A DNA stretch of 64,000 bases, taken from Xanthobacteraceae bacterium. Lineage in GTDB: Bacteria; Pseudomonadota; Alphaproteobacteria; Rhizobiales; Xanthobacteraceae. The translations under genes were made by a program, and so were the position numbers. The notes beneath the pieces are model-generated. The model was not told the DNA's origin, made no database searches, and saw only the letters and a list, made by a program, of their open reading frames with translations. Shown here in pieces: positions 43,617 to 53,366 of this stretch (position 1 is the stretch's first letter; every line of letters begins with the position of its first letter). The stretch is from positions 310,001 to 374,000 of the forward strand of contig SCUB01000010.1 of the NCBI GenBank assembly GCA_004297465.1, read 5' to 3'.

Positions 43617-46592
43617 ATGATGCAGAAACCCGCCGCCGCCCAGCGCGATCACGTCTTTCTCGTCGACGGATCGTCCTACATCTTCCGCGCCTATCACGCC
43701 CTGCCGCCGCTCACGCGCAAGTCCGACGGCCTGCCGGTCGGCGCGCTGGCCGGCTTCTGCAACATGCTGTGGAAGCTGTTGCGCGACATGAAGCCGGAGG
43801 ACCGCCCGACCCATCTCGCGGTGGTGTTCGACCGTTCCGAGCACACCTTCCGCAACAAGCTCTATGCCGAATACAAGGCGCACCGGCCGCCCGCGCCCGA
43901 CGACCTCGTGCCGCAGTTTCCGCTGATCCGCGAGGCGGTGCGCGCGTTCGAGCTGCCCTGCCTCGAACAGGCCGGCTTCGAAGCTGACGACCTCATCGCC
44001 ACTTACGCGCGCCAGGCCTGCGCGCGCGGCGCCACCGTCACCATCGTCTCGTCCGACAAGGACCTGATGCAGCTCGTCAACGATTGCGTCGTGATGTACG
44101 ACACCATGAAGGACAAGCGCATCGGCATTCCCGAGGTGATCGAGAAGTTCGGCGTGCCGCCCGAAAAGGTCGTCGACGTGCAGGCGCTGGCCGGCGACTC
44201 GGTCGACAACGTGCCCGGCGTGCCGGGCATCGGCGTCAAGACCGCGGCGCAGCTGATTACCGAATACGGCGACCTCGAAACGCTGCTCGAGCGCGCGCCC
44301 GAGATCAAGCAGCCGAAACGGCGCGAGGCCCTGATCGGCAACGCCGAGCAGGCGCGGCTGTCGCGCCGCCTGGTGCAACTCGACGAGCACGTCACGCTCG
44401 ATGTGCCGCTCGACGATCTCGCCGTGCACGAACCCGACGCGCGGCGGCTGATCGCCTTCCTCAAGGCGATGGAGTTCACCACGCTGACGCGCCGCGTCGC
44501 CGAATACGCCGAGCTCGACGCCTCCGAGATCGCGCCGGACGGGAAGTTCAAGGCCGGCGGACCCGGCCCGGCCAGCACCGAGGCGCCACCGCCCGCGGCC
44601 GGCCGGCCGGCGGCCGGCGCGCCGGCCGCAAAACCTGCCGCGGCAAGGTCCGCCGCCGCGCCGGAGCAGCCAGCCGCCGGCGTCATGACGCCGCGGGCGC
44701 TCGCCGCCGAGCGCCTCGCGGCGGCGCGCGCGGGCGCGTTCGACCGCGGCCATTACCAGACCGTCCGCAGCCTTGCCGAACTTGCACCCTGGATCGCGCG
44801 GGCGCGCGACCTCGGCGAGGTCGCCCTCGACATCGCGACCACCGGTCCCGATCCGATGCAGGCCGAGCTGATCGGCCTTGCGCTGGCATGCGCGCCCGGC
44901 GAGGCCTGCTACGTGCCGCTGGCGCACCGCGACGGCGGCGGTGGCGAGGGCCTGTTCGCGGGCGGCCCGGTGGCGGACCAGATCGCCGCGCGCGAGGCGC
45001 TCGCCGCGCTTAAATCCCTCGTCGAGGACGCCGGCGTGCTCAAGATCGGCCACAACGTGAAGTACCGCGCCCAGGTGCTGGCCGGGCATGGGCTCGCCAT
45101 GGCCCCGGCCGACGACATCATGCTGATGTCCTACGTGCTCGACGCCGGACGCCAGTCGCACGACCTCGACGCGCTGGCGCAGCACTGGCTCGGCCACACG
45201 CCGGTCAACCTCGACGAGGTTACCGGCACCGGCAGGGCGCGGCTCGCCTTCGATCATGTCGCCATCGACCGGGCCGCGCCTTACGCCGCCGGGCAGGCCG
45301 ACGTGACGCTGCGGCTGTGGCGCGCGCTCAAGCCGCGCCTGGCCGCCGAGCGCATGCTCACCGTGTACGAGACGCTGGAGCGGCCGCTGATTGCCGTGCT
45401 CATGCGCATGGAGCGGCGCGGCATCGCCATCGACCGCCAGGTGCTGGCGCGGCTGTCGGGCGAATTCACCCAGGAGGCGGCGCGGCTCGAAGCCGAGATC
45501 CAGACCATCGCCGGCGAGCCGCTCAATCCGGGCAGCCCGAAACAGCTCGGCGACATCCTGTTCGGCAAGCTGAACCTTCCCGGCGGCAGGAAGACCAAGA
45601 CCGGCGCATGGTCGACCTCGGCGTCGGTGCTCGAGGACCTCGCCGAGGAAGGCCACGCGCTGCCGCGCAAGATCCTCGACTGGCGCCAGGTGGCGAAACT
45701 CAAATCGACCTACACCGACGCGCTGCCGGCCTACGTCAATCCGGTCACGCACCGCGTCCATACAACTTATGCGCTCGCCGCCACCACCACCGGGCGGCTG
45801 TCGTCGAACGAGCCGAACCTGCAGAACATTCCGGTGCGCACCGAGGACGGCCGCAAGATCCGGCGCGCTTTCGTCGCCACCAAGGGCCACCGGCTGGTAT
45901 CGGCCGACTACTCGCAGATCGAATTGCGCCTCTTGGCCGAGATCGCCGACATCGCGCCGTTGCGCGAGGCGTTCCGCGAAGGCCTCGACATCCACGCCAT
46001 GACCGCCTCGGAAATGTTCGACGTGCCGATCAAGGACATGACCGCCGAGGTGCGCCGCCGCGCCAAGGCCATCAATTTCGGCATCATCTACGGCATCTCG
46101 GCATTCGGTCTCGCCAACCAACTCGGCATCGCGCGCGAGGACGCCGCCGCCTACATCAGGAAATACTTCGAGCGCTTTCCCGGCATCCGCGCCTACATGG
46201 ACGAGACCCGCGAGTTCTGCCGCGCCAACGGCTATGTAACGACGCTGTTCGGCCGCAAGTGCCACTACCCCGACATCGCCGCGCCCAACCCATCGGTGCG
46301 CGCCTTCAACGAGCGCGCCGCCATCAACGCCCGCCTGCAGGGCACCGCCGCCGATATCATCCGCCGCGCCATGATCCGCATGGAGGAGGCGCTGGCCGCG
46401 AAAAAGCTTGCGGCGCGCATGCTGCTCCAGGTGCATGACGAACTGATCTTCGAGGTACCGGAGGACGAGGTCGAGGCCACCTTGCCTGTGGTGCGCGCGG
46501 TGATGGCGCAGGCGCCGCTGCCGGCGATCGCGCTCTCGCTACCGCTGCAGGTCGACGCTCGCGCCGCCCACAATTGGGACGAGGCGCATTGA
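43617..46592 (+). CDS. polA: DNA polymerase I with degenerate proofreading site
   Basis: A 991-residue repair and Okazaki-fragment polymerase. The 5'-nuclease domain (1-300) starts FLVDGSSYIFRAYHALPPL and has QAGFEADDLIATYA and SSDKDLMQLV. A Pro/Ala linker (about 310-358) follows. The 3'-5' exonuclease domain (380-580) keeps its fold, but its acidic motifs are altered: ExoI is DIA (405-407) instead of DxE, ExoII NVKYR (R484) instead of an Asp, and ExoIII YAAGQ (Q560) instead of YxxxD. Proofreading is therefore probably lost. The polymerase motifs are intact: A DYSQIELRLLAE, B RRRAKAINFGIIYG and C QVHDELIFEVP. It is preceded by a palindromic repeat and followed by one before pyrE. Confidence 0.96.
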   Translation: MMQKPAAAQRDHVFLVDGSSYIFRAYHALPPLTRKSDGLPVGALAGFCNMLWKLLRDMKPEDRPTHLAVVFDRSEHTFRNKLYAEYKAHRPPAPDDLVPQFPLIREAVRAFELPCLEQAGFEADDLIATYARQACARGATVTIVSSDKDLMQLVNDCVVMYDTMKDKRIGIPEVIEKFGVPPEKVVDVQALAGDSVDNVPGVPGIGVKTAAQLITEYGDLETLLERAPEIKQPKRREALIGNAEQARLSRRLVQLDEHVTLDVPLDDLAVHEPDARRLIAFLKAMEFTTLTRRVAEYAELDASEIAPDGKFKAGGPGPASTEAPPPAAGRPAAGAPAAKPAAARSAAAPEQPAAGVMTPRALAAERLAAARAGAFDRGHYQTVRSLAELAPWIARARDLGEVALDIATTGPDPMQAELIGLALACAPGEACYVPLAHRDGGGGEGLFAGGPVADQIAAREALAALKSLVEDAGVLKIGHNVKYRAQVLAGHGLAMAPADDIMLMSYVLDAGRQSHDLDALAQHWLGHTPVNLDEVTGTGRARLAFDHVAIDRAAPYAAGQADVTLRLWRALKPRLAAERMLTVYETLERPLIAVLMRMERRGIAIDRQVLARLSGEFTQEAARLEAEIQTIAGEPLNPGSPKQLGDILFGKLNLPGGRKTKTGAWSTSASVLEDLAEEGHALPRKILDWRQVAKLKSTYTDALPAYVNPVTHRVHTTYALAATTTGRLSSNEPNLQNIPVRTEDGRKIRRAFVATKGHRLVSADYSQIELRLLAEIADIAPLREAFREGLDIHAMTASEMFDVPIKDMTAEVRRRAKAINFGIIYGISAFGLANQLGIAREDAAAYIRKYFERFPGIRAYMDETREFCRANGYVTTLFGRKCHYPDIAAPNPSVRAFNERAAINARLQGTAADIIRRAMIRMEEALAAKKLAARMLLQVHDELIFEVPEDEVEATLPVVRAVMAQAPLPAIALSLPLQVDARAAHNWDEAH

Positions 46593-46636
46593 GGGCGTGG
46601 CGGGGGCGCGGCAATGGGCTGAATTATCCCCCTTCT

Positions 46637-46724
46637 TCGTCACAGCCGGGCTTGACCCGCGCAGCCATCTCTTGAAATTGATGGCTGCAATGGATGGATT
46701 GCCGGGCCGAGCCCGGCGATGACA
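46637..46724. repeat. Palindromic intergenic repeat, family A copy 2
   Basis: The same element as at 31433-31509, with left arm CGTCACAGCCGGGCTTGACC and right arm GCCGGGCCGAGCCCGGCGAT. In addition, the centre holds a perfect 9-base stem (GCAGCCATC 46661-46669 with GATGGCTGC 46680-46688). It lies between polA and pyrE and ends 14 bases before the pyrE GTG. It contains an ATG (46694) in frame with pyrE that is best seen as part of the repeat and not as the gene start. Confidence 0.75.
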
Positions 46725-46738
46725 AAAGGGACCGTTTC

Positions 46739-47308
46739 GTGACCGCTTCCTCTCCCCGTTCCCGTCTCGCTTCCATCATCCGCGCCCGCTCGTTCGGGCG
46801 CGGCCAGATCACGCTCGCCTCGGGGCGGGTCAGTGACTTTTATTTCAACCTCAAGCCGACCATGCTCGATCCCGAGGGCGCGGCGCTCCTGGCCGAACTG
46901 ACGCTCGATGCGTTGGCCGGCGAGACGATCGATTACGTCGGCGGGCTGGAGATGGGCGCGGTGCCGATCGCGGGCGCCATCGCGCTGATGTCGTGGCAGA
47001 AGGGGCGGCCGCTGCCGGCCATCTTCGTGCGCAAGAAACCGAAGGAGCACGGCGCACGGCTCGCGGTCGAGGGCCTCGCCAAGGGCGAGACGCTCAAGGG
47101 CAAGCGCGTCGTCGTGGTCGAGGATGTCACCACCACCGGCGGCTCGGCGCTGAAGGCCGTCGAGGCGGTGCGCGAGGCCGGCGGCAAGGTCGCGCTGGTG
47201 TTCACCATGGTCGACCGCCAGGAAGGCGCGGCGGAAACCTTCGCGCAAGCCCGCCTGCCGTTCCGTTCGTTGTTCACGGCGCAGGAATTTCTCAACCCGC
47301 CGGCTTGA
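46739..47308 (+). CDS. pyrE: Orotate phosphoribosyltransferase
   Basis: A 189-residue enzyme that makes OMP from orotate and PRPP in pyrimidine synthesis. The PRPP-binding loop is [20 protein letters not shown]. The catalytic loop around [18 protein letters not shown] has the Lys residues and the substrate Lys-x-His region. [20 protein letters not shown] is the N-terminal signature. The GTG at 46739 is chosen: it has AAGGGA upstream and gives the usual length, whereas the in-frame ATG at 46694 lies within the palindromic repeat. It is followed by the antiporter gene 50 bases on. Confidence 0.94.
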   Translation: MTASSPRSRLASIIRARSFGRGQITLASGRVSDFYFNLKPTMLDPEGAALLAELTLDALAGETIDYVGGLEMGAVPIAGAIALMSWQKGRPLPAIFVRKKPKEHGARLAVEGLAKGETLKGKRVVVVEDVTTTGGSALKAVEAVREAGGKVALVFTMVDRQEGAAETFAQARLPFRSLFTAQEFLNPPA

Positions 47309-47358
47309 TTTGGCCATCCAACTCGGCTTCGCTGGCGTCCTGATTGAGGGGGCGCGGC

Positions 47359-48801
47359 ATGGCGGGGATATTCAGGCGGACGCGGACGGCGGGCCGCGCG
47401 GCAACTCTTGCGATGGCAGCGGCGCTCGTCGCCTGCCCTTTTCCCGCGTTCGCCGCCGAGGGCCTCGATGGCTCGGGCCTGTCGCCCGTATGGGCGCTGC
47501 CGTTCGCCGGCATCCTGCTGTGCATCGCCACCGGGCCGGTGTTCTATCCGCATCTGTGGGAGCATCACTACGGCAAGTTCGCCGCGTTCTGGTCGGCCTG
47601 CGTCATCGTTCCACTGTATCTCACCGCAAACGCCGGCACGGTCACCCCCGCGCTGGCGCACACTGCGCTCCTTGAATACATGCCCTTCATCCTGCTGCTG
47701 CTGGCGCTGTTCACCACGGCGGGCGGCATCTATCTCGAAGGCAACCTGCACGACAGCGTGTTCACCAACACCATTCTGCTCGGCATCGGCGCGGTACTGG
47801 CCAGCATCATCGGCACCACCGGCGCCTCGATGATCCTGATCCGCCCGCTGATCCGCGCCAATGACGACCGCCGCTACAACACCCATGTCGTCATCTTCTT
47901 CATTTTCCTCGTTTCCAATATCGGCGGCTCGCTGAGCCCGCTCGGCGACCCGCCGCTGTTCCTCGGCTTCCTCAAGGGCGTCGATTTCTTCTGGACCACA
48001 CGCCATCTCCTGACCGAAACGGTGGTGGTGGGCGGCATCGTGCTCGCGGTGTTTCTCGCGCTCGACATCTACTTCCACCGCCGCGACGACCGCGCGCCGG
48101 TCACGGACCCCACGCCGGATACGCCGCTCCGGCTGCACGGCACCGTCAATTTCGCGCTGATCGCCGTCATCATCGCCGCGATCCTGATGAGCGCGACCTG
48201 GAATCCGGGCGTTTCCTTCCATGTCGCCGGCGTCGGGCTCGAACTGCAGGATCTCTTGCGCGACGCCATCTTCGTTGTCGTGACGCTGGCCTCGCTGAAA
48301 CTCACCGCGCAGGCCGACCGCGACGCCAACGGCTTTGCCTGGGGGCCGATCAAGGAGGTCGCCATCCTGTTCGCCGGCATCTTCATCTGCATCGTCCCGG
48401 TGATCGCGATGCTGCATGCCGGCGCGCACGGCCCGTTCGCCGGCCTGCTCAAGCTGGTCAGCCATGCCGACGGCAGCCCCAACAACGCCGCCTATTTCTG
48501 GCTCACCGGCGGGCTGTCGTCGTTCCTCGACAACGCCCCGACCTATCTGGTGTTCTTCGAACTGGCCGGCGGCGACCCCCAGACGCTGATGACCGCCGGC
48601 GCGGCGACGCTGGCGGCGATCTCGACCGGCGCGGTGTTCATGGGGGCCAACACCTATATCGGCAACGCGCCCAATTTCATGGTCTACGCCATCGCCCGCC
48701 AGGCTGGCGTCAGGATGCCGAGCTTCTTCGGCTACATGGCGTGGTCGGGGCTGATCCTGATCCCCTCTTTCCTCATCGCGACCTGGCTGTTCTTCTCCTG
48801 A
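47359..48801 (+). CDS. NhaD-like sodium:proton antiporter
   Basis: A 480-residue inner-membrane transporter of the ion-transporter superfamily (NhaD/CitM type) with about 12 helices. It has a signal-like first segment (LAMAAALVACPFPAFAAEGL). The conserved transport motifs are ILLGIGAVLASIIGTTGASM, FLVSNIGGSLSPLGDPPLFL and GGLSSFLDNAPTYLVFFELA, the last with the Asp-Asn pair involved in cation binding. MGANTYIGNAPNFMVYAIA follows near the end. GAGGGGG sits six bases before the ATG; a TTG 15 bases upstream is also in frame. It probably exports Na+ or Li+ for pH and salt tolerance. Organic-acid transport is an alternative. Confidence 0.85.
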   Translation: MAGIFRRTRTAGRAATLAMAAALVACPFPAFAAEGLDGSGLSPVWALPFAGILLCIATGPVFYPHLWEHHYGKFAAFWSACVIVPLYLTANAGTVTPALAHTALLEYMPFILLLLALFTTAGGIYLEGNLHDSVFTNTILLGIGAVLASIIGTTGASMILIRPLIRANDDRRYNTHVVIFFIFLVSNIGGSLSPLGDPPLFLGFLKGVDFFWTTRHLLTETVVVGGIVLAVFLALDIYFHRRDDRAPVTDPTPDTPLRLHGTVNFALIAVIIAAILMSATWNPGVSFHVAGVGLELQDLLRDAIFVVVTLASLKLTAQADRDANGFAWGPIKEVAILFAGIFICIVPVIAMLHAGAHGPFAGLLKLVSHADGSPNNAAYFWLTGGLSSFLDNAPTYLVFFELAGGDPQTLMTAGAATLAAISTGAVFMGANTYIGNAPNFMVYAIARQAGVRMPSFFGYMAWSGLILIPSFLIATWLFFS

Positions 48802-48953
48802 GGGACCGGACTTTGCATTGTCATTGCCGGGCATAGCGAAGAAGATGCGCGCGGACGAATTCACGTTAGGCGGCGCTCCCCGCAAACCGCTCGTTTACCA
48901 TCCCGCGCTATGGTGCGGCGTGCGTAGCGTAGCGTGAGTGGAGTTTGCGTCCC

Positions 48954-49709
48954 GTGTTGCCTATCCCGCGCGTGCGGCGCCGCATCGCGACTTTCACCCT
49001 TGTTGGCCTGATGGCGGCCGCCGGCATGGCGCGCGAACCCGCGCATGCCGGGCTGCTGGATTTTCTATGGGGCAAGCCGCCCAGCGCTCCGGCGCCGGCT
49101 CCCGCCGCCACCGCGGCGCCGTCCGCGTTCAATCCGTTCGGCCTGTTTGACACGCCGCCCGGCCCCGCGCCGGCCGACGGCGCGCGCTTTTCCGGCTACT
49201 GCGTGCGGCTGTGCGACGGGCGCTATTTCCCGCTGCAGACGCGCGGCGCTTCCGCGGTGCCGATGTGCCAGGCATTCTGCCCGGCAAGCCCGACCAAGGT
49301 GTTTTCCGGCGGCGGCATCGACCATGCCGTCGCCCCTGACGGGGCGCGCTATGCCGACCTCGACAATGCCTATGTCTACCGCGCGAAGCTCATCGAGGGC
49401 TGCACCTGCAACGGCCGCGACAGCCTCGGGCTGGCGCCGGTCGATCTCGCGCTCGACGCCACGCTGCGGCCTGGCGACATCGTCGCCACCGCCACCGGCC
49501 TCGTCGCCTATAGCGGCAACCGCGTCGGCGACCAGCAGACCGCCGAGTTCACGCCGGTCAATTCCTATCCCGGCCTGACGCCGGACCTGCGCGCCAGGCT
49601 CGGCGGCCTGAAGGTAAGCCCGGCGGTTGCCGCCTATGCCGAGGACACCTCGATTCCGGCCCCGGAGATCACCGGCTCGATCGGTCCGCGCCGCGCCAGG
49701 CGGCCCTGA
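48954..49709 (+). CDS. Exported DUF2865 domain protein
   Basis: A protein of about 251 residues with a basic N-terminus and a signal peptide (TFTLVGLMAAAGMAREPAHA). A Pro/Ala-rich spacer follows, then a DUF2865 domain with paired cysteines: GYCVRLCDGRYFPL, MCQAFCPASPTKVFSGG and EGCTCNGRDSLGL. These would form disulfides in the periplasm. The tail PAPEITGSIGPRRARRP is common in Rhizobiales exported proteins. The start is uncertain: the GTG at 48954 has GGAG at ten bases, while an in-frame TTG at 48945 and an ATG at 49011 also exist. Its function is unknown; members are restricted to alphaproteobacteria. Confidence 0.82.
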   Translation: MLPIPRVRRRIATFTLVGLMAAAGMAREPAHAGLLDFLWGKPPSAPAPAPAATAAPSAFNPFGLFDTPPGPAPADGARFSGYCVRLCDGRYFPLQTRGASAVPMCQAFCPASPTKVFSGGGIDHAVAPDGARYADLDNAYVYRAKLIEGCTCNGRDSLGLAPVDLALDATLRPGDIVATATGLVAYSGNRVGDQQTAEFTPVNSYPGLTPDLRARLGGLKVSPAVAAYAEDTSIPAPEITGSIGPRRARRP

Positions 49710-49728
49710 GCCATTTTCTCCTCAACAA

Positions 49729-49757
49729 AAAAGGGCGGCCCCGAGGGCCGCCCTTTT
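49729..49757. terminator. Bidirectional intrinsic terminator
   Basis: AAAAGGGCGGCCC (49729-49741) pairs perfectly with GGGCCGCCCTTTT (49745-49757) around a CGA loop. Further A residues lie on the left and T residues on the right, so it works in both directions. It sits between the convergent DUF2865 gene and pckA and is the clearest terminator in the window. Confidence 0.92.
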
Positions 49758-49779
49758 GCATTTCGGCAAAGGCCCCGCC

Positions 49780-51393
49780 TTATTCGGCGGCGATCTGCAC
49801 GTCGGGCGCCGCGGCGCGCACCTCGGCGTCGACATGGTCCTCGAACTTGGTGAAGTTCTTCTGGAACATCGACACCAGCTTGCGCGCGGTGGTGTCGAAC
49901 TCGGCCTTGTCGGCCCAGGTCTTGATCGGGTCGAGGATGTCGGGCTCGATGCCCGGCACCACGGTCGGCACCGCGAAGCCGAAATACCTGTCGGTTCGGA
50001 AGCTGGCGTTGCGCAGCGAGCCGTTGAGCGCCGCGGTGAGCAGCGCGCGCGTCACCTTGATCGGCATGCGGCGGCCGACGCCGTACTTGCCGCCGGTCCA
50101 GCCGGTGTTGACCAGCCAGCAGTCGACATTGTGCTGGGCGATCAGCTCGCGCAGCAGGTTGCCGTATTCCGACGGATGGCGCGGCAGGAACGGCGCGCCG
50201 AAGCAGGTGGAGAATTCCGGCTCCGGCTCGGTGACGCCGCGCTCGGTACCGGCGACCTTGGCGGTGTAGCCGGACAGGAAGTGATACATCGCCTGCGCCG
50301 GCGTCAGCTTGGCGATCGGCGGCATGACGCCGAAGGCGTCGGCGGCAAGCATCACCAGGTTCTTGGGCTGGCCGGCGCGTCCGGTGCGCGAGGCGTTGGG
50401 GATGAAGTCGAGCGGATAGGCCGAGCGGGTGTTCTCGGTCTTGGAGCCGTCGTCGAAATCGACGACGCCCGTCATCGGATCGAACACCACGTTCTCCAGC
50501 ACGGTGCCGAAGCGCTGGCTGGCGGCGAAGATCTCGGGCTCGGCCTCGGCCGAGAGCTTGATGCACTTGGCGTAGCAGCCGCCCTCGAAATTGAACACGC
50601 CGTCGCGGCCCCAGCCGTGCTCGTCGTCGCCGATCAGGGTGCGGTTGGGATCGGCCGAGAGCGTGGTCTTGCCGGTGCCCGACAGGCCGAAGAAGACCGC
50701 GGTGTCGCCGTCCGGCCCGACATTGGCCGAGCAGTGCATCGGCATCACCTTGCTCTCGGGCAGGAAGTAATTGAGCACGGTGAACACCGACTTCTTCATC
50801 TCGCCGGCATAGGCGGAGCCGCCGATCAGCACGATCTTGCGGGTGAAGTCGACCGCCACCACGGTCTCGGAGCGCACGCCATGGCGCTTGGGGTCGGCCT
50901 TGAAGCTCGGCAGGTCGACGATGGTCAGTTCGGGAACGAAATTCGCCAGCGCCTCGAAGTCGGGACGGATCAGCAGCGTGCGGATGAACTGCGAGTGCCA
51001 GGCCAACTCGGTGAACACCCGCGTCCTGATGCGGAAATTCGGGTCGGCGCCGCCATAGAGGTCCTGGGCGAACAGCGTCTTGCCGCGGGCGTGGGCGATG
51101 AAATCGTCGAGCAGCGTGCCGAACTGTTCCGAACTGAGCGCGGCGTTGGCATTCCACCACACGGTGTTTTCAGTGGTGGCGTCACGGACGGTGAACTTGT
51201 CCTTGGGGCTGCGGCCGGTATGGCTGCCGGTCTCGGCGCACAGCGCGCCCCCCGCGGTCAGCACCGCCTCTCCGTTGCGCAGCGCGTATTCGTAGAGCGT
51301 CGGCGCGCGCAAATTCCAGTGTACCGCCGCAAGATCCTTGAAACCGAATTTGTCGGCGCCATGGGCACCGTTACGAACACCCGTCTGCTCCAC
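49780..51393 (-). CDS. pckA: Phosphoenolpyruvate carboxykinase (ATP)
   Basis: A 537-residue enzyme converting oxaloacetate and ATP to phosphoenolpyruvate, the entry to gluconeogenesis from C4 acids. The P-loop is [20 protein letters not shown], with the metal-binding region [20 protein letters not shown] nearby and the substrate-binding TGRSPKDKF at the N-terminus. The frame extends to 51408, but the GTG at 51393 lies eight bases after GGAGG and gives the usual family length. In relatives, pckA is adjacent to and controlled by the ChvG/ChvI system, which is encoded just beyond the next gene. A strong bidirectional terminator follows it. Confidence 0.95.
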   Translation of the reverse strand: MEQTGVRNGAHGADKFGFKDLAAVHWNLRAPTLYEYALRNGEAVLTAGGALCAETGSHTGRSPKDKFTVRDATTENTVWWNANAALSSEQFGTLLDDFIAHARGKTLFAQDLYGGADPNFRIRTRVFTELAWHSQFIRTLLIRPDFEALANFVPELTIVDLPSFKADPKRHGVRSETVVAVDFTRKIVLIGGSAYAGEMKKSVFTVLNYFLPESKVMPMHCSANVGPDGDTAVFFGLSGTGKTTLSADPNRTLIGDDEHGWGRDGVFNFEGGCYAKCIKLSAEAEPEIFAASQRFGTVLENVVFDPMTGVVDFDDGSKTENTRSAYPLDFIPNASRTGRAGQPKNLVMLAADAFGVMPPIAKLTPAQAMYHFLSGYTAKVAGTERGVTEPEPEFSTCFGAPFLPRHPSEYGNLLRELIAQHNVDCWLVNTGWTGGKYGVGRRMPIKVTRALLTAALNGSLRNASFRTDRYFGFAVPTVVPGIEPDILDPIKTWADKAEFDTTARKLVSMFQKNFTKFEDHVDAEVRAAAPDVQIAAE

Positions 51394-51558
51394 GGAAGCA
51401 TCCTCCAAAAGTAGAAACGGCGCTCATCTGCGCCGTGGATGGCGCCCCTTGGGGAGGCGCGCGGCGGCCGTCTCAAGCATCTTATCCGCTCGCGGCCTAT
51501 CGGCGATCCTAATAGTGGCCAAAGCGCGGAAAGCCAAGATGGGCCGCCAAATTTTGGC

Positions 51559-52287
51559 CTATTGACCGCCCTCTCGAGCCTGGGCCGCCAGATCGCGCAA
51601 AACGTTGCGCAATTCGCCCGGATTGGCCAGCCGGCGCGGGAATGCCAGCCGCAGCGTACGACCGTCCGCCGCGAGGTCGAGGCCATCCGGATCGCAGCCG
51701 GTGCAGCGCCAGACCCCTACGCCCCCGCCCAGCAGCCTGGTGGCATAAAGACCAAGCGCCTCGGCGTGATCGGCGTTCAGATGGGCAACGATGTCCGGCT
51801 CGGCCGCCACCAATCCCTCCGCTCCCGCCAGCTCGGTCAGGAACGCCTCCGGCTTCAGGTTGACGATGCGGCCGAACCCGGCGACCAGGTGCAGCCATTC
51901 CGGCCGGATCACGTAGAACGAAAAATCGGCAAATGAAGCAAAGGCTTCCGCCGATGGATGGACCGCCAGATAGCGCCGCGCGACGGCCGCGTCGTCGACC
52001 GCGCGGGCGAGGCCCGCGACCATGATCCGCGCCCCCTCCAGCGGATCGCCGGCCCGGCGCTCGTCGAGCATGAGCGAGACCCGGGGGTCGGCGGCGAGAT
52101 TGCGGGTATGCACCGCGAGGCGGGAAATCAGCAGGATCGGGGCACCGTCGGCCGTGCTGGCGACGTTGACCAACGAGCAGTAGGGATCGCCCGAGCCGGT
52201 CATCAGGGTGGCCAGCGCGCCTTGCCGGCTCGTCCGCAGCAGGGTCTTGGCGAGTTGCCCGGAGTCGGGGTCGGGGGTCGGTTTCAT
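51559..52287 (-). CDS. HugZ-like protein (PNPOx domain plus DUF2470)
   Basis: A 242-residue protein. The N-terminal split-barrel (residues 10-150) is of the pyridoxamine-phosphate-oxidase type (RTSRQGALATLMTGSGDPYC, VSLMLDERRAGDPLEGARIM). The C-terminal DUF2470 domain is around EPDIVAHLNADHAEALGLYA. This pairing is that of heme-utilisation proteins HugZ/HutZ and of related dimeric flavin or heme proteins. It is transcribed toward pckA, 165 bases away, and is divergent from chvI. Heme degradation is one possible role; no heme uptake genes are seen here, and a general redox role cannot be excluded. Confidence 0.83.
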   Translation of the reverse strand: MKPTPDPDSGQLAKTLLRTSRQGALATLMTGSGDPYCSLVNVASTADGAPILLISRLAVHTRNLAADPRVSLMLDERRAGDPLEGARIMVAGLARAVDDAAVARRYLAVHPSAEAFASFADFSFYVIRPEWLHLVAGFGRIVNLKPEAFLTELAGAEGLVAAEPDIVAHLNADHAEALGLYATRLLGGGVGVWRCTGCDPDGLDLAADGRTLRLAFPRRLANPGELRNVLRDLAAQAREGGQ

Positions 52288-52498
52288 GGCGCTCCAGCCG
52301 CCTTTCTGTTACCTGAAACGAGAAGAATTCGCTGGAATTCCGGTCCCTTGAGGGAGAAAATGGCCACATTTCAGCCCAGCTTGCATGTGCTGGGTGGCAT
52401 CTCGCCGGCCCGGTGAACACTTTGCGTCGGACTGCCGCGTTATTTGATTTCCGTCGCAAAAAGCCCGCCCGCAGGCGGCATTACCCGGAAAGAGGTCC

Positions 52499-53197
52499 AT
52501 GCCCACAATCGCTCTGGTCGATGACGACCGCAACATCCTCACCTCGGTATCCATCGCGCTTGAAGCCGAAGGCTACCGGATCATGACCTACACCGATGGC
52601 GCCTCGGCGCTGGACGGATTCCGCACCAGTCCGCCGGACCTGGCCATCCTCGACATCAAGATGCCGCGCATGGACGGCATGGAGACGCTGCGCCGGCTGC
52701 GCCAGAAATCCGATCTGCCGGTGATCTTCCTCACCTCCAAGGACGAGGAGATCGACGAACTGTTCGGCCTCAAGATGGGGGCCGACGATTTCATCCGCAA
52801 ACCGTTCTCGCAGCGCCTGCTGGTCGAGCGCGTCAAGGCGGTGCTGCGCCGCGCCGCGCCCAAGGACGCCGCCGCCCCCAAGGACATCGACGCCAAGGCG
52901 CTCGAGCGCGGCCTCTTGCGCATGGATCCGGAACGCCACACCTGCACCTGGAAGAACGAGCCGGTGACGCTCACCGTCACCGAATTCCTCATCCTGCAGG
53001 CGCTCGCCACCCGCCCCGGCGTGGTCAAAAGCCGCAACGCGCTGATGGACGCGGCCTACGACGACCAGGTCTATGTCGACGACCGCACCATCGACAGCCA
53101 CATCAAGCGGCTGCGCAAGAAGTTCAAGGTCGTCGACGACGACTTCGACATGATCGAGACGCTCTACGGCGTCGGTTATCGCTTCAAGGAAGTTTGA
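52499..53197 (+). CDS. chvI: Response regulator ChvI
   Basis: A 232-residue OmpR-type regulator. The receiver domain (1-120) has the acidic pocket VDDD (8-10), phosphoacceptor Asp52 in [13 protein letters not shown], the conserved Thr-Ser in IFLTSKDEE and the Lys in DDFIRKPFS. The C-terminal winged helix contains [20 protein letters not shown] and [16 protein letters not shown]. ChvI with ChvG controls envelope, exopolysaccharide, acid-response and carbon-metabolism genes in Rhizobiales. GAAAGAGG lies before the ATG. The kinase gene follows after 169 bases, and pckA, a known target in relatives, is nearby on the other side. Confidence 0.94.
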   Translation: MPTIALVDDDRNILTSVSIALEAEGYRIMTYTDGASALDGFRTSPPDLAILDIKMPRMDGMETLRRLRQKSDLPVIFLTSKDEEIDELFGLKMGADDFIRKPFSQRLLVERVKAVLRRAAPKDAAAPKDIDAKALERGLLRMDPERHTCTWKNEPVTLTVTEFLILQALATRPGVVKSRNALMDAAYDDQVYVDDRTIDSHIKRLRKKFKVVDDDFDMIETLYGVGYRFKEV

Positions 53198-53366
53198 CTT
53201 TCGCGCGAGGGGTGCCTGCCCGGCGCAGCCGGATTGGGCTAGACTGGCGGCGCCGGATGGACCGCCGTCTTTTTCTGGAATTGCGCGGGGGCTCATGACG
53301 CCGGCCCTGGAATGAAGCGGCAGAACTTGAACCAGGCGGATTTGGCAGACAGGCGGGTTTTCGCCA

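Noticed and set aside
43602-46436. A 944-codon open frame antisense to polA, and similar long antisense frames at 56927-60082 and 16171-18129
   Set aside because: Their translations are low-complexity His/Arg/Gly/Ala/Asp-rich sequence, the usual complement of GC-rich genes, with no domain signature; the opposite strand encodes unmistakable PolA, LepA/GT39 and YidC.
46694-46738. ATG start for pyrE at 46694
   Set aside because: It lies inside the palindromic repeat and adds 15 residues without family similarity; the GTG at 46739 has a ribosome-binding site.
48823-48860. Short sequence TTGTCATTGCCGGGCATAGCGAAG after the antiporter gene as another family A repeat
   Set aside because: Only about 20 bases resemble one arm, with no opposing arm; probably a decayed fragment at best.
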